This document shows, one piece after another, positions 62,903 through 64,000 of a stretch of 64,000 nucleotides of DNA. This DNA is from Microbacterium sp. Gd 4-13. Lineage in GTDB: Bacteria; Actinomycetota; Actinomycetes; Actinomycetales; Microbacteriaceae. A program made the position numbers and the translations under genes. The notes beneath the pieces were generated by a model. That model did not search any database. It was not told where the DNA came from and saw only the letters and a program-made list of their open reading frames with translations. Positions within the stretch are counted from its first letter, which is position 1. Each line of letters starts with the position of its first letter. Location: the NCBI RefSeq assembly GCF_003095395.1, contig NZ_QEIJ01000011.1:1-64000 (forward strand), written 5' to 3'.

Positions 62903-63613
62903 ATGAGCTCGTCAGAAGTGAGCGGCGCCTATACCGCCGCTGCCGTGCGGGCCGCCGAGGCTCCTCTGCTGGCCGCGGGGGAACCGCTCATGCTCGAAGC
63001 GGCCGCGGCTCTGGCCGAGATCGCGCGGGACGTGCTCGCGAAGCATCCCGGACGCGTACTCGTGCTGGCCGGTGCCGGCGACAACGGCGGCGACGCGCTC
63101 TTCGCGGCGGCCGAACTCGCGCCGCTCGCTCCCGTCGAGATCGTGCTCACCTCCGACCGGGTGCACCGTGAGGCGCTGAGCACGGCACTGGGTGCCGGTG
63201 CCGAGCTGCGCCACGCGGCCGACGTCTGCTCCTGTCCGGGGGAGTACTCCGTCATCCTCGACGGCATCCTCGGTATCGGCGCAGTGCCCGACCCTCGACT
63301 GCGCGGTGCCGCCCGAGCGGTGGTCGAATCGCTGGCGCCCGTGAGCGCCGCATCCGGCACGACCGTCATCGCCGTCGATCTGCCGAGCGGCCTGCACCCC
63401 GACGACGGCACCGCCGACTCCGCGGTGCTGCCCGCGTCGATCACCGTCACGTTCGGGGCGGTGAAGGCGGGTCTCGTGAGGGGACGCGGCCCCGCGGTGG
63501 TCGGCGAGATCCGGGTCGTCGATCTCGGGCTCGAGCCGGCGCTCGCGCGCGTCCGACCCGCAGTGACCGGCGTTCTCGACGTGGTGCGCCTTCCTCGCCG
63601 CGCTCGCGTCTGA
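62903..63613 (+). CDS. nnrE: NAD(P)H-hydrate epimerase (YjeF N-domain)
   Basis: A 236-residue protein with only the YjeF N-terminal domain: LMLEAAAALAEIA, VLAGAGDNGGDALFAAAEL (nucleotide site) and LDGILGIGAVPDPRL. It repairs damaged NAD(P)H by interconverting the S and R hydrates. The partner dehydratase domain (YjeF C) is absent and must be elsewhere. Confidence 0.88.
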   Translation: MSSSEVSGAYTAAAVRAAEAPLLAAGEPLMLEAAAALAEIARDVLAKHPGRVLVLAGAGDNGGDALFAAAELAPLAPVEIVLTSDRVHREALSTALGAGAELRHAADVCSCPGEYSVILDGILGIGAVPDPRLRGAARAVVESLAPVSAASGTTVIAVDLPSGLHPDDGTADSAVLPASITVTFGAVKAGLVRGRGPAVVGEIRVVDLGLEPALARVRPAVTGVLDVVRLPRRARV

Positions 63614-63617
63614 TCGC

Positions 63618-64000
63618 TCAGGTCGCGACGGCGACGAGGCCGAGCTCCACGGCCGACACGAGCCGGTCGTGGCGAGGGACCACGCGCACCGCGTAGCCGA
63701 ACGGACCGGTCGCGTCGAGGGCGAGGCTTCCCTCGAACACGGTCGCCGAGTCCTCCTCTCCCGCGTCCGACAGTGCGATCGTCGTCCGTTCGCCGGCCAG
63801 CGTCCCGTCAGCGTCGATCGCGCCGGAGATGAGCTGCACCGACACATCGTCGGGGGTGAGTCCGTCGAGGTCGACGATCGCCCGCACCGAGATCCGGTCG
63901 CCCGCGCGAGCCTGGGCCGAGACGGCCGTCGCGTCGACCGCCCGCACCGACACCCGCGGCCACGCATCGCGCACCCGGGTGAGGAACGCCGCGAATTCCC
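63618..64000 (-). CDS. glgP: alpha-glucan phosphorylase, C-terminal end (partial)
   Basis: The frame is open to the window edge. The visible 127 residues start EFAAFLTRVRDAWPRVSVRA and end VVPRHDRLVSAVELGLVAVAT, which match the C-terminal beta domain of the GlgP/MalP-type GT35 phosphorylases of actinobacteria. The catalytic domain lies outside the window, so the call rests only on this tail. Confidence 0.7.
   Translation of the reverse strand, partial: EFAAFLTRVRDAWPRVSVRAVDATAVSAQARAGDRISVRAIVDLDGLTPDDVSVQLISGAIDADGTLAGERTTIALSDAGEEDSATVFEGSLALDATGPFGYAVRVVPRHDRLVSAVELGLVAVAT

Overview
The window looks like chromosome from a high-GC actinobacterium of the family Microbacteriaceae, most likely Microbacterium. 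The grounds are the gene order tlyA-nadK-recN-pyrG-NUDIX-xerD-parA-scpA-scpB-rlu-tyrA-cmk-der, the frequent GTG starts, the DUF222/HNH protein and the many start codons placed 6-7 nt after a -10 hexamer. This is judged from sequence alone; no database was searched.

Layout. Position 1-35 is the 3' end of a 5S rRNA, followed by a terminator. 121-17884 is a dense housekeeping block with many start/stop overlaps, covering a TPR-like protein, a HAD-IIA phosphatase, TlyA, NAD kinase, RecN, CTP synthase, XerD, chromosome partition/condensin proteins, TyrA, Cmk and Der, plus a secreted M28 peptidase. 17990-22568 holds a NUDIX-NYN fusion, a DUF222/HNH protein, an S4 protein, a lysoplasmalogenase-like protein and a decayed ltrA. 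22595-22668 is tRNA-Pro(GGG).

22669-26742 is a lower-GC genomic island of about 4 kb inserted at that tRNA. It is bounded by a 17-bp repeat of the tRNA 3' end. It carries a broken small gene, a TIR-like (PF10137-type) protein, a membrane-anchored helical protein and a 452-residue protein with a PD-(D/E)XK-like motif. No integrase is inside. The content suggests a small, probably undescribed, defence cassette.

26965-40313 is the second notable region. It holds an ArsR-type regulator with a perfect palindromic operator, a shortened SulP protein, a multicopper oxidase, an alcohol dehydrogenase, two PPOX-fold proteins, a P-type ATPase, several universal stress proteins, and a DevS/DosS-like GAF-GAF kinase with a DevR/DosR-like regulator. 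Copies of a GGGACYTTCGNCCC box, close to the mycobacterial DosR box, sit upstream of many of these genes. At three of them the box lies at the same distance from a -10 hexamer. I read this as a DosR-type hypoxia/redox regulon gathered in one locus.

40422-64000 returns to ordinary chromosome: ArfB-like rescue factor, a glutamine amidotransferase, a UvrA-like ABC protein, a DEAD-box helicase, quinone oxidoreductase, HupE-like protein, and a cell-surface group (phosphatase with a WxL-like tail, DUF916 protein, L,D-transpeptidase). Then come a prepilin peptidase, a YihY protein, a GH5 cellulase with CBM2, an NAD(P)HX epimerase and the end of an alpha-glucan phosphorylase. Intergenic repeats at 41.7-42.9 kb and 47.4 kb include a 140-bp palindromic element in two near-identical copies and one diverged copy.
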